Source: Mangifera indica (lineage: Eukaryota; Streptophyta; Magnoliopsida; Sapindales; Anacardiaceae). From it: 64,000 bases of DNA. The translations under genes were made by a program, and so were the position numbers. The DNA is taken from NCBI RefSeq assembly GCF_011075055.1, contig NC_058149.1:7694449-7758448 (forward strand). Direction: 5' to 3'. Position 1 is the stretch's first letter. Every line of letters starts with the position of its first letter. Shown here one piece after another: positions 24,791 through 38,400 of this stretch. The notes beneath the pieces are model-generated. The model did not search any database. It was not told where the DNA came from and saw nothing but the letters and a program-made list of their open reading frames with translations.

Positions 24791-25339
24791 TTTGAAGGTC
24801 TTCTTACAGAGGGTTTAAATATCTATGCAACTATAACAACTAATGCAGAAGAAAGTAGTTGGGAATAGCCAAGGGAAGAATCCTAGCCTTATCTCGACTA
24901 TGAAATCTGTTTGGGTGACTTGTACGATATTGCTTGGACGGACAGGTTTGGCAACAATTTTAATTTAATTTATTTCATCCTAGTATTGAAGTTTGCAATT
25001 TAGTCATAAAAGTATCAAAAGTAATCAATTATTTGATTTGTTTAGACATAGACACACAATTGTTAACCATTTTTTTTCTTTATATTACTTTGATTAATTT
25101 TTTGCAACTTTGATTGATCTTAGTAACTATAGCAATAAAGTGAATTAAATTTTCAAATTCACTCATTTCAATGAAGGAAAAGGTTGGTTGATCCTTGAAA
25201 TAGAGGTAAAATATGCAAGTAAAATTAATTAGTATTCAATTGGTTGTAGGTAACAATGTTGAGTTTACTTATTATGTTTGACATTTTTAACTTTGTTCAT
25301 ATTAATTGATATTCACTTTGCATTGCATTAAAATCAATA

Positions 25340-25530
25340 TCCTTTCATGTGATGACCTGAAGTCTTAAAAGTCCCAAATTGCTCACTTGCCTTATTGTGG
25401 TGCAATTTAAATGGGTAAATGTTGTATCTATGTCTCTTTGTGTGGTTTAAATGGTTGATAGAAATTTAATTAACTTATGTGTTTTAGGCCAGTAACAAAA
25501 CCATGAGGTCTTGAAGTGCCAAAACAAAGA
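25340..25530. repeat. Partial copy of the 23.7-kb repeat
   Basis: It contains GTGCAATTTAAATGGGTAAA and ACCATGAGGTCTTGAAGTGC in the same order and spacing as 23750-23865, with scattered substitutions. Confidence 0.55.
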
Positions 25531-27098
25531 ATAAAACTATTATGTGTATAAACAAATCATCATGTGATCAAATATTGTTTTATCTCAAATTTAAAATTAT
25601 TTAATCACATAATGATATATAATTATTTATATATAAAATTATGCATATAAAACTATATCAAAACAAATAATATCTACTTCTATGAGGTTCCACATTGCAT
25701 TTTTGCTTTGCACTTGGGCAGTCTTCACATGACTAAATTGAGATTTTATCAACATGATTATGATGTGAGGTCATGTTACGTCTTAAAGTCCCATATCAAA
25801 CCTTTACTCTACCTTTTTGTTACAAACTAGTCATAAACGATTATTTAGATACTTTTTTGTTAATAATTGACGTTGTTGAGTTCAATTAATTAAAGTTTTA
25901 TCTCAAATAATAGAAGTTTTTGTTAATAAAGTTGGTGAAACTTTATTCTATGAAAAATAGAAGTTTTTAAGTTCAATGCATGCCTCTACCTGGTACATAT
26001 TCATCCAAACATTCAACAAGAAACCAAAAAATCAAAAACTTTTTCACTATTCATGTAATATGTGCAGTTTTTTTGTTCTTGTAGTTTAACCAACCAAATC
26101 AATTTCAAACCCAACCGAATTTATTTTATCATAATCACAATATAATGAACTTTCTTTCAAGCTATGGACGTACACAATTGGTGTAGAATAAGACAATCAA
26201 ATTACAAGTAGAATGCAGTGGTAGAAATGGTAATTATGCTGCAACTCTCTGCCATATGATTGAAAACCTTTCACATGCATGCAATTTGGATTCTAAGGAA
26301 CGCACTAATAAAAACCAAGGCATAAAGAAAAGAGATCCACCAACCTTCGGCTCTTCCACCACCAATCTTCCACCAAAATGATTGGATAAAGGAAAATGAG
26401 AAAAAAAACTTCAATGCTTTAATTTGAGTTTCATTCAAATGTCAACCAAAAATTACAAATGAAGGCTCACTCCTTTATATAGAACACATGGGTGGCAATT
26501 GTATACTTTGGTCAACAAAATTAATATAAAATCAACTAAAGTCCCTAATATATGTCAAGTCATCCATCATAAACTAAACTCATACCCAAATTAATGAATA
26601 CAAGACAAAATAGTACACATTTTCCTTAAATGTAAAAAACTTGTTTCCTAACTAATGCAACCATCTTCTCTTTTAGTTCAAAACCAACTAAAGGCATACT
26701 TTGAGGTCTTTTGACTTCAAAGAGGAGTCTTGGATGTTTCGACGAATAGTGGGCTTCAAAAGTTACACTTTTGGATCAATTGGAGTAAACTATTAACTTA
26801 GACCTTGGGTGGATGTAATGAGATTATACCTAAAAGTGGTTTTACGCCAAAAATAAAGAAGGTTGACATCCTTAGGCTAGTGCATTGCTGGAAATTCATG
26901 CTCCTTAGCTTTTTGTGTGGTAAGTAGGCTTGAGGTAGGTTTGGAGGCCAAAAGTGAAGAGATAGTTGAATATGCATCACTACCTTTTTGTTATCGTTGA
27001 AGCACTACATACATATACATATGGATAAACATATACAAATATATATATGTATGCATATATATATGTATATCTACATGTGTACATATTTGTGTACAGAT
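25531..27098. other. Intergenic, no gene seen
   Basis: AT-rich sequence with short decayed frames only, including a minus-strand frame near 26800-26980 without recognisable similarity. I see no complete element. Confidence 0.4.
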
Positions 27099-27107
27099 AT
27101 ATATATT

Positions 27108-27176
<69 letters not shown>
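27099..27176. repeat. TA microsatellite
   Basis: About 30 TA units, preceded by TATATG/TACATG variants from 27005. The encoded Tyr/Ile runs on both strands are artefacts of the repeat. Confidence 0.95.
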
Positions 27177-27178
<2 letters not shown>

Positions 27179-27194
27179 GAAAAAGAGTATATAA

Positions 27195-27765
27195 ATATTG
27201 TGGATGATGTCATATGTGACATTGACAGTTCACATAGATAATATATAGAAACGAAATAGTATGGTTTTGGTTGGGCTAACCATTTGTATATATCGAAAAA
27301 TACAATCTTTGATGACTCGTATGTTTTTACCATAATTTTATTGTATGGTAGTTGAAAATATTAAAAAGAATTTCAAGTGGGTTTGGCTTAGAACCATCAT
27401 TTATTTAAAGAATTAAACGATATCAATTAGATCCTCTATAGATGTTTATGTTTTTGTTGGTGCTTTTACTTTGACTTACTACGTTGTTATGATCATCCTT
27501 TATTTTAGTTTTGACATTGACTTCACATTATTCATTTCATGATGGGATGTTAGCAAACCCATATCATCATGCAAATGATTTGATTGATGTCTTAAAGAGA
27601 AAGCATGCTTGTGGGACATCCAAAAGTTTAGTAAATTATTAGTGATCTGCCAATTATTATATGTGTTCTGATAGTTTGGCCAAAGTTATATCTTTGTTGA
27701 CATACATCTATAAAGTTATAGGTATTTTGTCGTGAAACCTACAAATATGGAAGTATCCTTAGTCA
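27195..27765. repeat. Decayed duplicated segment, unit B
   Basis: This is the direct-repeat partner of 24200..24790, about 2.98 kb away. Shared blocks include TGTGACATTGACAGTT, TTTATGTTTTTGTTGGTGCT and TAGTAAATTATTAGTGATCTG, in the same order with similar spacing. Neither unit has an open frame. Confidence 0.5.
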
Positions 27766-27994
27766 ATTAATAGTAGTAACAATTTGACATTAGTTAATTT
27801 TTCTAATTAATATTTTGAAAATTAATTATTTCAACCATTTTTTAATTTGCCTATACATAATTTTTTTTATTATACAATTTTAGTAAGAAATGATTAATAT
27901 ATGTTGAAAAGAGGTTTCCAGTGGATTATTTGAGTTATTGGTTGGTTGAAATGGCAAAATCTTTAGTCTTTGGGTTGGTGCTATTAGCAGTGAT

Positions 27995-28283
27995 GTAGAC
28001 TAACCATGTTTGGGACTCAACCAACCACTGTTTATGTGTAAAAATGGTAGGGTATGTGTGTCTGGGACCCACCTTACCACTGTAGTGTGAACTTGGTAGG
28101 TCAGATGCGCTTGAGACTTGATCTACCATTGCTTTTGTGTGAAATTGATAGGTCTAGTACACCTGGGATCTAGTCTACCATTGTTAAGTGTCAAATTGGT
28201 AAACTAGACATGCCTAAAACCTAATCTACTACTGTTTAAGGGTGAAAGTGGTAGGTCGAGCACACCAAGACTTGACCAACCCC
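27995..28283. repeat. 52-bp minisatellite, about 5.6 units
   Basis: Units begin near 27995, 28047, 28096, 28148, 28199 and 28251, giving a period of 49 to 52 bp. A typical unit carries GGTAGGTC near its start and a near complement GATCTACCATTG about 30 bp later, so units could form hairpins. The units have diverged, so the array is old. Confidence 0.75.
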
Positions 28284-28878
28284 TTGATAATGCCATTACC
28301 ATTACCATTATTTAACGTCATTAACAGTTTCTATCAATGAAAGTTTTTATTTAAAATACTATTCATGACACTGTTCACAAGTATAAATTCCAAAAGGCCC
28401 ACCAATTTCGGGTCCAATTGACTGTTAGAAAGCACAAGAACAAAATTCTAAACATTTGTTTAAAACTAAATATGACACAAAGGGAATTATTCAAGATAAC
28501 ATGTTTTGGGTATTTTTTGGACCTATATGAACATCGGTTTAACATTATACTTATGCACTTGATACTATTTCGTTTAGTAAATCGTGGGGACCCAACAACA
28601 GAGTTTTAGTTTAGAATAAATGGTGTTAATGTCTGTTTTAGCCCTATGGAGTTCATGATATTTATAAAGCTAATTTTTAGCAATGATACAAATGCCTCAT
28701 GTTAAGTAAAATGTCAGGGGCCCCTGATTAAGGTGACGATACTTCTTGATGGCTTCAACAGTAAATTATATCGATCTCAATAGTTACTACATGTTTTAAA
28801 AAAGATACTTATTCCAACCTAAATTCATATTTACTAAACTTGACATACAATTGTTTCTCTCTCAATTATTGTAGGACC
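28284..28878. other. Intergenic, no gene seen
   Basis: No recognised feature lies between the minisatellite and the gypsy relic. A short plus-strand open frame at 28418-28609 has no recognisable similarity. Confidence 0.4.
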
Positions 28879-29340
28879 GGTCTCAAATGTTCTTCATACT
28901 CCTCAAGTATACCAAGATGTCATTGAAAAAGACCATGATGAACTTATCTAGACAATCTTAAAACACTTGATTTATTAGATCCATGAAAATGGCTAGAGCA
29001 TTTGTCAATCTAAAAGACATCACCATGAACTCGTAATGTCTATATATAATCTTAAAGGTTGTTTTGGGTATATCTTTCTTAACAACTTTTATTTGGTGGT
29101 AATTAAACCTCAAATCTATCTTAGAGAACACTAGAGCTCCCTTCAATTGATCAAGCAAATAATCAATCCTGAGCAATGGATACTTATTCTTGATAGTCAC
29201 TTTATTCAACTCTCAATAGTCTATGCACATCCTTAGAAACCTATCTTTCTTCTTGACAAAGAGTATTGGGACTTCTTAGGGAGAATAACCTTGTTAAATG
29301 AATCCACTATCCAACAATTCTTGGAGTTGCTTCTTCAATT
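28879..29340 (-). pseudogene. Ty3/gypsy reverse transcriptase relic
   Basis: The minus strand translates to classic gypsy reverse-transcriptase blocks in order: VPILFVKKKD, a [17 protein letters not shown] stretch, [30 protein letters not shown] and [20 protein letters not shown]. The catalytic block then reads FFNDILVY where the family has an Asp-Asp pair, so the first Asp is lost. In-frame stops interrupt several points (for example before DCLDKF and in CIDY*EL). Reverse transcriptase copies element RNA to DNA; this copy cannot. I found no LTRs around it. Confidence 0.85.
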
Positions 29341-32300
29341 TTTATAGCTTGATTGGGGTCATTTTGTGCTTAGTTTTCAAAATTGGTGTTGTACTTAGTA
29401 CAAGTTTTCTGTTGGATTCTATCTCTCTCAAGTGTTTACCTTGACAACTTGTCAAGAAATACATTTGGAACATCTTGGACTACTAACATATCTCTTAATC
29501 CAGGGCTCTTGATCTCAGTATTACCCACCCTATAAGCTAGAAATCTTGTACATCCTTTCATCAACATTTTTTTTGAGTTGACGCAGCTTACAATCATGCT
29601 AAACAGGTGCCCCTCACCAAAGCTAAACTCACACCCATCTTTAAGGGTGAATATGACTTTCTTCTTTAATAGTTCGTCTCAATTCCATGTCTTTTAAGGA
29701 AATCCATTCTTAATATCATGTCAAAATTGGGCATGTAAAAAAACTATAAAATCAACTATTAGTTTTCTACCTTTAATCACTACTATCTACCTATTAATTA
29801 TCTTATCACTCCTCATAACATCTCTATCAGGTAACTCTACCTTAAATCTTTGAGTTACCCTAATGGTATTAGTCTTAATTTATCTAGTATTCCTTTAACA
29901 AGAATTTAATACTCTTAGATACGCTTTAAAGGAATTATTGCCTTTCCCTAGCCTTAGAATTGAATTCAGATCAAATTAGACTGAAATAAAAAATGGGATA
30001 CTCATTTTGGTCTAATGTACAAACATGCACTCGAAGAGTGCATGCTCGTACATCATGTGAAGGGATGTACGCCTGTATATCCAATGATGTACAACCATAC
30101 ATCGTTAAATAATAAGAATCTCAATTGAGTTAGGATTCCTAACTCAATTGAGGGATTCTTGAAAAGTATATAAAATCCACCAACTTGTGGGAAGGAACCC
30201 TAATATCGCCCTCTTTGATCACGAATGAGAAAGAGTGAATCTGGGAAGAGAAGAGATATCTAGCCGCCACTAAACTAAGAAAACCTAACGAGAGTGAAAA
30301 ATTCTAGTAGCTAGGAAAAGAAGAAAGAATGAATCTAAATTCCTTAAGCTTGGAGTCCAATTAAGCGGGGATATTTTTTCCATCATTTGTGATAATTTTC
30401 TTATTGAAAGATACCTTGAATATGCTTGAGTAGATTGAATGTTGATAATTGCATGTTAGAATCAAGAATTGATAGGGATTAGATATACTAGGGGTGAATT
30501 GATGCCTTTTGGATGTTGTATCGATGCATATGATTATGAATTGATTTTTAAGATGTTAGAACCATGAATTCAGAAGAGAATCCAACCAAGAATGGCTAGA
30601 ATTCAACTTTTAGGATGCCATGTATGGTCGAGGCTCATAGATCATGGGTATACATGGGGTGGAATAACAAGATTCTTCAAAGATGTACACCCATGCATGC
30701 AAACATGCACACTTGTATGTCCCTTACTAAACTTTTAATTTCATCAGTGGACAAACATGTGGTAAAACATGCACAACCGTTCGTACCTTAGATGAGTTTT
30801 CTAGTGTCATGTATGCTTATAAATTGATCATGTACGACTGTGCTTGACCATAAAATTGAATAGAATAGAAAAACCTTTAGGTTGATAAGGATGAATAAGG
30901 ATTGGGAAACGCACAACATTGCACTCAATAAACACATGCTCATATGTCCCTCTTTAGATGCATGTACACTTGAGAGATCAACTAAGAGTGATCGTAAGTG
31001 TTATTTGATAGAGGTATGCCAGTACGCATTAGTGATGTATGCTTATGCCTCAATGGCATTTGAGGAGGTACGCCTAAGATAGCCTTGGGAGTGTTAGTGT
31101 TTGTGTGTCCTAAATAACACTACATATGACCATGCAAGGTCAAGCATATGCTTGTACATGAAAGAAAAAGTACGATTGTGACTTGGTTACGTATAAGTCG
31201 TATATAGGAAAAATGATAACGGATTTTGATTATCATTTAGGTCCTATTGAGGTTTCAAGATGTGTTCAAGGGACAAATACTTGAGTGGATACCTATATAT
31301 GATTGAGAATACCCAGGTAAAGATAGATTAGATTAGAGATAAGTCCTAAAGTGTTTTGAGTGATTAGATATCAATAGAGATTCAAGTATTCTGATGAGAC
31401 ATGAGATAAGATAATACTCGTAGGACCTAAATAATGAGATTATAGGTTGACTAAGGGAGTACATGTGACCAAAGCACACCCCGTAGATAATGTGTAGTTC
31501 GTTAATTTGTGTCCTTAGATAAAGAGATGATTGTCAATATTGTGTGTCTGTCGATTGACTAAAACTTATTAGAATATAGAGAGTCTGACAATTAAAGTCC
31601 ATAGATTGATTAGTTAGGATCGTAAGTCTATTAATTGAAAACAAAGTATGACAACTACGACTAGAAAACAGTAGAGATTGGTCATTAAGATGAGTACGTT
31701 AATTCCATTAGACACGGTTAAAGCCTATTGGCTTGTGTAATGTATTTTAATAATATCATTTATATGATTAGATGATATTTCATTTATAATTTAAAATCAA
31801 TCAATTATATCATAATTTATTATTATTTATTTATTCTTAAATTGAAATTTATTATAATTTACAAATAGCTATACGAAAGGTTAATACTATGTGTATTATA
31901 GTTTCGTGAATTTTTAATTTAAAATTACACACCCTGAAGTCACCTTTATTTTGAAAAGTATAAACAAAATTTAATTCAATCCTTTCTTGCTTAAAATTAT
32001 CCAAGCTGGGATAACTTCAAAACGCTGCAATTCCACCTTTTAGTACAGTCCAATGCTGTTTCAACTAAACACAGCCCAGCTCTTCTTATTTAATCTTTCC
32101 AAACCGGCAAAAGATTATATCACCCAAAATATATCAGTGTCAGATATTTGATATAAGCGCTTGAATCAAACAAAAGATGATGATTTTTGTCTCTTTGTAG
32201 TGCCCTTGTGGTGTACATTTCTGCCGGAAGAGGTTGTGCATCCTCCTTCTTAGGTTGTCCATTTCATTTCTTTTTTCCAGTAATTAAGCAAGAGGGTCCT

Positions 32301-32405
32301 TAAAATTATTTCTTCTAGTCCATAAATGTTACTCTTTCAACTATTATTTTTGGCTGATTTTGTACGAGGATTAGATTATATATAATCAATTTCATTTTAC
32401 CGAAA
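29341..32405. other. Intergenic decayed repeat DNA and starch synthase upstream region
   Basis: The part up to about 29950 probably continues the gypsy relic on the minus strand with no clean frame. From 29990 to about 31200, short motifs such as TGTACAACC, CATGCACAACC and ATGTACACCCATGCATG recur irregularly. The last several hundred bases before 32406 should carry the starch synthase promoter. I could not place a TATA box with confidence. Confidence 0.4.
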
Positions 32406-35400
32406 ATGGAGTGTGCTTTGGCGGGCAAGTTTTGTAATATATTGTTGGTGAACTCAAGGAGTCTTAGGATTGAGAGAAGAATGGAAATGAGAAGTCACAT
32501 CACGTTTCACCCCTCCAAGTTCAAGATTACATCAGCGCTTTCTCAAGCAAATCATAATCCTTCTCTGCAGGTCTTATTGTCATATTCTGTTACTTTGCTA
32601 AAAGTTTATATTTTCACTTTGTCTCTTGAATTTCTGAACTTCTAGTTTGAACGGAATTTGGTCAATTGAATTGAGAATTTTGGAACAGTTCGATCATATT
32701 GTTTGAATTTATAACATGTCTGAGCAAACTTCGATCCTTTGTTGAGTTTTTTGTCTCAGGCAAACCATGAATTGAATGAACTGAGTACACTTTTTTATTT
32801 ATTTTATTGCAGAAGCAATTTGTATTTATGTTAGTTACTGTGTGAAAAGAACAAATGAAAATTGTGGATGGTACAAAGTTCGTTTTTTTCTCAGTGAGGG
32901 TTATACTTTGGCATTCATCCTAGTCTGGGATGAAACAATTCCGATACTGAAATATTGATGGCTCTTAGAAGAACTGACATTGAATTTTTTGTTTTGAACA
33001 AGAATTTATCTTAAATTAATTTTGTTGATGTATTTTGTGGTGCTTTGTGATTTATATTACTCTGGTTTGGTTTACGGCAGAATGATCGGTGATATTCGGT
33101 TGTGAAACTTTCTCTATGCTATGTCGTTCTTGTGACCATATGTACCACCACCTCAATATTGCAGGTAGCTACTGAAAAGCAGGGAAGTCCTTCTGGTTTT
33201 GATCTTGGAAAATTGGTTTGGCCTTCTCATGGGGATGAAATGCCATTTTGGATGAATAAATTTCCCTCTGCAGATGTGAGCCCAGAAGTTCCTGCTGACA
33301 TAGAGAAGGACTTCAATCTCTTGCATATTATTCATGTTACAGCTGAAATGGCGCCTATAGCAAAAGTTGGTGGTCTTGGTGATGTTGTAACTGGACTGGC
33401 CCGTGCATGTTTATCACGCGGGCATACAGTAGATGTAATGCTTCCTTTCTATGAGTGCATTCCAAGACAGGAGATCAATGATTTGGAGTTGATCACAACA
33501 TATAACTCTTATCATGATGGTGATTGGGTCCCAATAAAAGCCTATCGCGGGTTAGTTTCAGGAATCTCAGTGATATTCATTGAGTCATCAAATCAGTTCT
33601 TCAAGGGGCAACATATCTATGGGGGTTCATACAATGAGCTGGAGGCATATTTACTTTTTAGTCGTGCTTGTCTAGAATGGATGAAGGTTTGTGAATCATG
33701 GGGTATCATTTTTAGTTCTGTAAATTATTATCTAGACTAAACAATTTTGAATTAGATCAATCTGGTCACTGAATTATGAAACAATGGAAGATCATGTATT
33801 AAAGATTTAAGTTTAGTGTGTGTGTGTGTGTGTGTAGACTACGAAAACTGTGAAACAAACTACTTCTTGCTTACTTCTTTTCAAAGTTTATTTGGAGCTT
33901 GGTATCATTGGTTAAGGCATTGTGTTCCTCTAATGTCTAACCAGATAATGCTACATTGCAGGTGACTGGGGTTCACCCTGACATCATTCATGTCCACGAG
34001 TGGCAGACAGGTGCTTTGCCTCTGATGTACTGGGATATGTATCAGCATCTTTCACTCAAGGTATTTACTTGCTCTCTGTTATTGCTATCTTTACAGAGTT
34101 CATTTCTTTAATTTTCTTAATATAAGAATTTTTTTTAAAAGCAATAATTTTTTAGTGTAATATTTATTTTATTTACGTGCTTTGCAGAAACCAAGAATAG
34201 TGTTGACAATCCACAACATGGAGCATTATGGGGAATGCAGGTAACTTATTGCAAAAACTGATTACACTGTATAATAACACGGATCCAGTTGTCAAAAGCA
34301 TGTAAATCTTGCGTGTAAAATATTGTTTGAAAGCCCAAAAAGTGATAAAACAAGTTATTAAAACTTAGAATTGCATAGAAATTTGCAACAAAATCCTTTT
34401 CTTATTTCAGATGGCTTAAATTCTTACTTTAATGTTCCATGCAAAGTTACGAGCTTGTTAATGTTGGAGATTGGTGTTGTTGTCTCTTTGTGTATCTTTG
34501 GCATTTGATAATATAAATAAAGATGTGTTTTTTCTTATGCTTGTAGAAAAGAGCAACTTAGTAAATGTGGTCTTGATGGATCTGTATATGGAACTGAGGA
34601 CAAGGTGAGCTTTTTATGTGGATATCATAAACATATTTTTAAATTTCAATATGTCACTGAAATGTATTTTTGTATAATATACATTGAAGTATCAGATTTT
34701 GCTAAATAACCAATACTTGTTTGTTATTGTAGCATTTTGTTCTGTTGCTAGTGTGTGGATTGATTTATTGTCATGCTAATGAATTTTTGGAAAGGAATAA
34801 AGATTTCTGTATTATCTTATCTATTACTTTCATTTCCTGATGAAAAGATGCATGTGCTTCATTCCGCCATAAGTTTGTTTATTTTAAAAGTTTTAATGCA
34901 CTACATCTTTGATAACTCAGATTATGATTTGAATTTTCTTTTTTCCACTAAGCTTCACTTACCTATTCCTCCGGTTAAACTCCAATATACTTAATGCAAA
35001 CAACTAAGGCTTTTATTTTTATTTTTAATCTGTTGCCTTGGCAGGCAGTTGATGATCGAACAATTGGCCACAATCCTGAGAGATTGAGCCTATTGAAGGG
35101 TGGAGTTGTGTATAGCAATGCTGTAGTGTGAGTGTTCTTCTGATTTGTGGCTTGTGGATATGTATTTTTACTTAAATTTGCATCTTTCTTTTGTAGCATA
35201 TTTTATTTTCTCACTACTCACATCACTCTCTTCTTTATCTCTTAACACCCATTGACTGCATCTTGCCTATGTGCATATCTCCTTCTTGTTTTCATTTTTT
35301 GATACTTTTGTTTACTGTTTTCTATTGCTAGTACATGTATTCAAATACTTCACAAAACCTTTGCATCTTGCTGAATGAATAAATGAAATTTTGGGTACAA

Positions 35401-38400
35401 AGCTACTAGAGATTTAACATATTTTGAATTAGCATAAGTCATTTTCATCTTTATTGAGAGCAAAGCTTACAACTTTGAATTTGAATATATAATTTTTGAA
35501 AGCTCCGTCAGATCTTGTTGAGTGATTTGTAATTTTTGTATCATTCAAGCTTTGGTTTAGCCTTTCTCAAAAAAATGTTTTTCGCATATTGTTTGGTACT
35601 GGATCTTGAGTTAACAGTTGTGTAACTTACTTCCAGTTATATGAAATTTTGGCCACATTTCTAGAAAATCGTTCTAGAACTAATTTTGGATCTTGTAGAA
35701 ATGCTCTAATTTGTGCAAATTGAAATCTTATTTCAAGTGTATTTATGCCTTATTAAATACTAAACCAGCAAATGAAACCCAAAAACAAAAATTAAACTTG
35801 TTGAAGAAAATGAAAGAAACTATTACTTTTGAATTGATGTTTCTTATTTTATTATTTTTTCTCTATCTTAATTTTCCTAAGAACTTATGTCAATTTAAAC
35901 TAGTGTGATGGGGTAAAACACACTAGTGACCAAATAAAGCTATATGTTATATATAACTTACGTATTCTAGTCATCATTGCCCAATCCCACTGGACTATTT
36001 CTCCCTTGTTCTCTATCTAATTCATGATGGAACAAGAGGAAGGCAACATTCATCTCAGTTAAAAGCCTTGAACTGGATAAGATAAAGATACATGGAAATT
36101 GGGCAATGTAAAAAGGTGATCATTGCTTTCAATGTTCCTTTTATGCATCATAAGCCATTAAAGGGATAAACTAGGTTTAGGATTTGTTATCATTAATGTT
36201 GATCTTTTTGTGAGCCTAAGACTAAGCCATGATTTGGACCTTTCTAGGAACTGATGCTTAAACATATCATTTTATAGTGTCAAATACTTGGACTTCTTGG
36301 TCATCAAGTAGTTTGTTGGAATAAGACTTATTTGACAAACTTCTTGGCTTCTTAGCGATTTAAACTTCATGATCTTCCTATATTGTTATTGTCATATCCA
36401 AAACCTACATTACATGCATAGTTACATACTCTAATGGAATTTAAGTTGAATTTTAATGTTTGGATTTCCACTATGTATGCAAACTAACCCATGGACATTC
36501 TCTATCAATCTTTTTGCCTAATTGAGTATTTAATTCTTCTTCTTCAGTACAGTCTCTCCAACGTATCTTAAAGAGACACTTTGCTCTGGATGGCTTGCTA
36601 GCACATTGATAAGAAATCGTGACAAGTGAGTTTCTCTCTCCATTTTTGCTTATATGTAGATATTCTTTTCAGGAGTTAGATGTAAGATCTTAATATTCTT
36701 TCCAAGAAGTCATTTTGGCAACATAATACAGTTGTAGCTACTAGAGCCATTAGTCAGAGGATTTCCTTATAGTTAATGGTTGTTATACCTTTGATATTGG
36801 TGCTCTTTCCTAGCACATTGAAAGTTATGAAATTGCCTTTTACACCATTTTACTGTCTATGTAATCTATTTTAGACATTTCCTCATTAGGATTGTGAAAA
36901 TATTAACTTGTTTGTACATAATATTTATGATTGTTTTAAGTGTCTTTGGTAATTTCTACTATTAAATTGGATACTTTTGAGTTACTGGATATTTATCAAA
37001 TGTTGTCATTACAGTTGGGATATGTTGCTATCTTTGAAAAATCAAAACAGGATTCATGTATAAAGCTAGGGTCAATAATAGGCCTAATAATGAACTAATA
37101 TATGCATGACTAGATTAGTAGTAGTTTTTGTAAAAGAATATAATTTGCTTCTATTTCAGTAGTTAACCAAATGCCATGGATTCAGTCTTTTGTTCATGCC
37201 TTCAGTTAATTTCAACCAAACAGTGGAAGTTATTTCCCTCTTTAGTTTATTCTATTCACAATTTCTTTGTTTGAAGTCCATTATCACTACCAAACTCAAC
37301 TTTTTTATTGGAAGGTCAAATCTTTCCAGTGGGATGACTTATTAAGAGGTGTCAAAATGGGTCAAATTAGTTGACATGGCATGAGATAATGTGGCTTAAT
37401 TTGACATGTGTCAAATAGTTTAGTTTTCATAACAACAAAATATTAATACTAAATATGCACAAATTGTGCTCAACATAATTTAATGCTTCCATTAATATTA
37501 AATAGGTGACAAAAATAACCCATTTGACATATCCCAAGTACTACACTTCTCAAGCAACTACTCAAGCAATATTGCTCACAGATTGTCATACTATTTGCAA
37601 ACTAGAAAGGAAAAAGTGCAGGACTAAGTTTTTAGTGCTAAACTGATTCCTATAATTGGATATAGTATATCTCATTATCCAAGCACTTTTCTCCATTACT
37701 TTGGATTGTATTCACAAATTAGAAACTATGTGACCGTACAAATCACAATTAGTGCTTTTTACCTTATCAGTCTATATTATATTAGGAATTGATCTAAGCA
37801 TAAACTTTATTGGAATGTTTAATACATGTCTCAAGTTGTGTTTTGTATTAAAATGAGTAGTCAAACTTCCTTTTCTTGCTCTTTTGCTGATTGCTATATC
37901 TAAGTTGTAATATTTTTCATTTTTCTTCTTATATTTGACATTGTAGGTATTTCGGTATTCTAAATGGGATAGACACTGCGATCTGGAACCCTGCTACTGA
38001 TGTTTTCTTGCCTGCAAAGTTTCATGGTAACAACATTTTTACTATCTTCAGCATTTGCTTGTCTATCTTAACTGAAAGTCATAGCAGATACATCCTCCAA
38101 GAAAGTGAAACTATTTTATAGTAGAAGAGTTTGTTTTATGTTTCATCTTCCATAAAGTCTCTTTCTGGTGGACCTGAGTAAAGAGACTTAAAGAGCGTTT
38201 AGTTTGGGTAATGTTTTATTATCAAAATAGAAAGATTACCTTGAAGATAGATTACTTAGAAGATTACTGGGTATAAATGATTACTATGTTTGATAAAATT
38301 TGGTAGGTATAAATAATTATTGTGTTTGGTTAAAGGTAATAAAAGATTACTAGTAAATTATTTTACTTAAATACCCTTGAATATAATTATTTTTTATATT

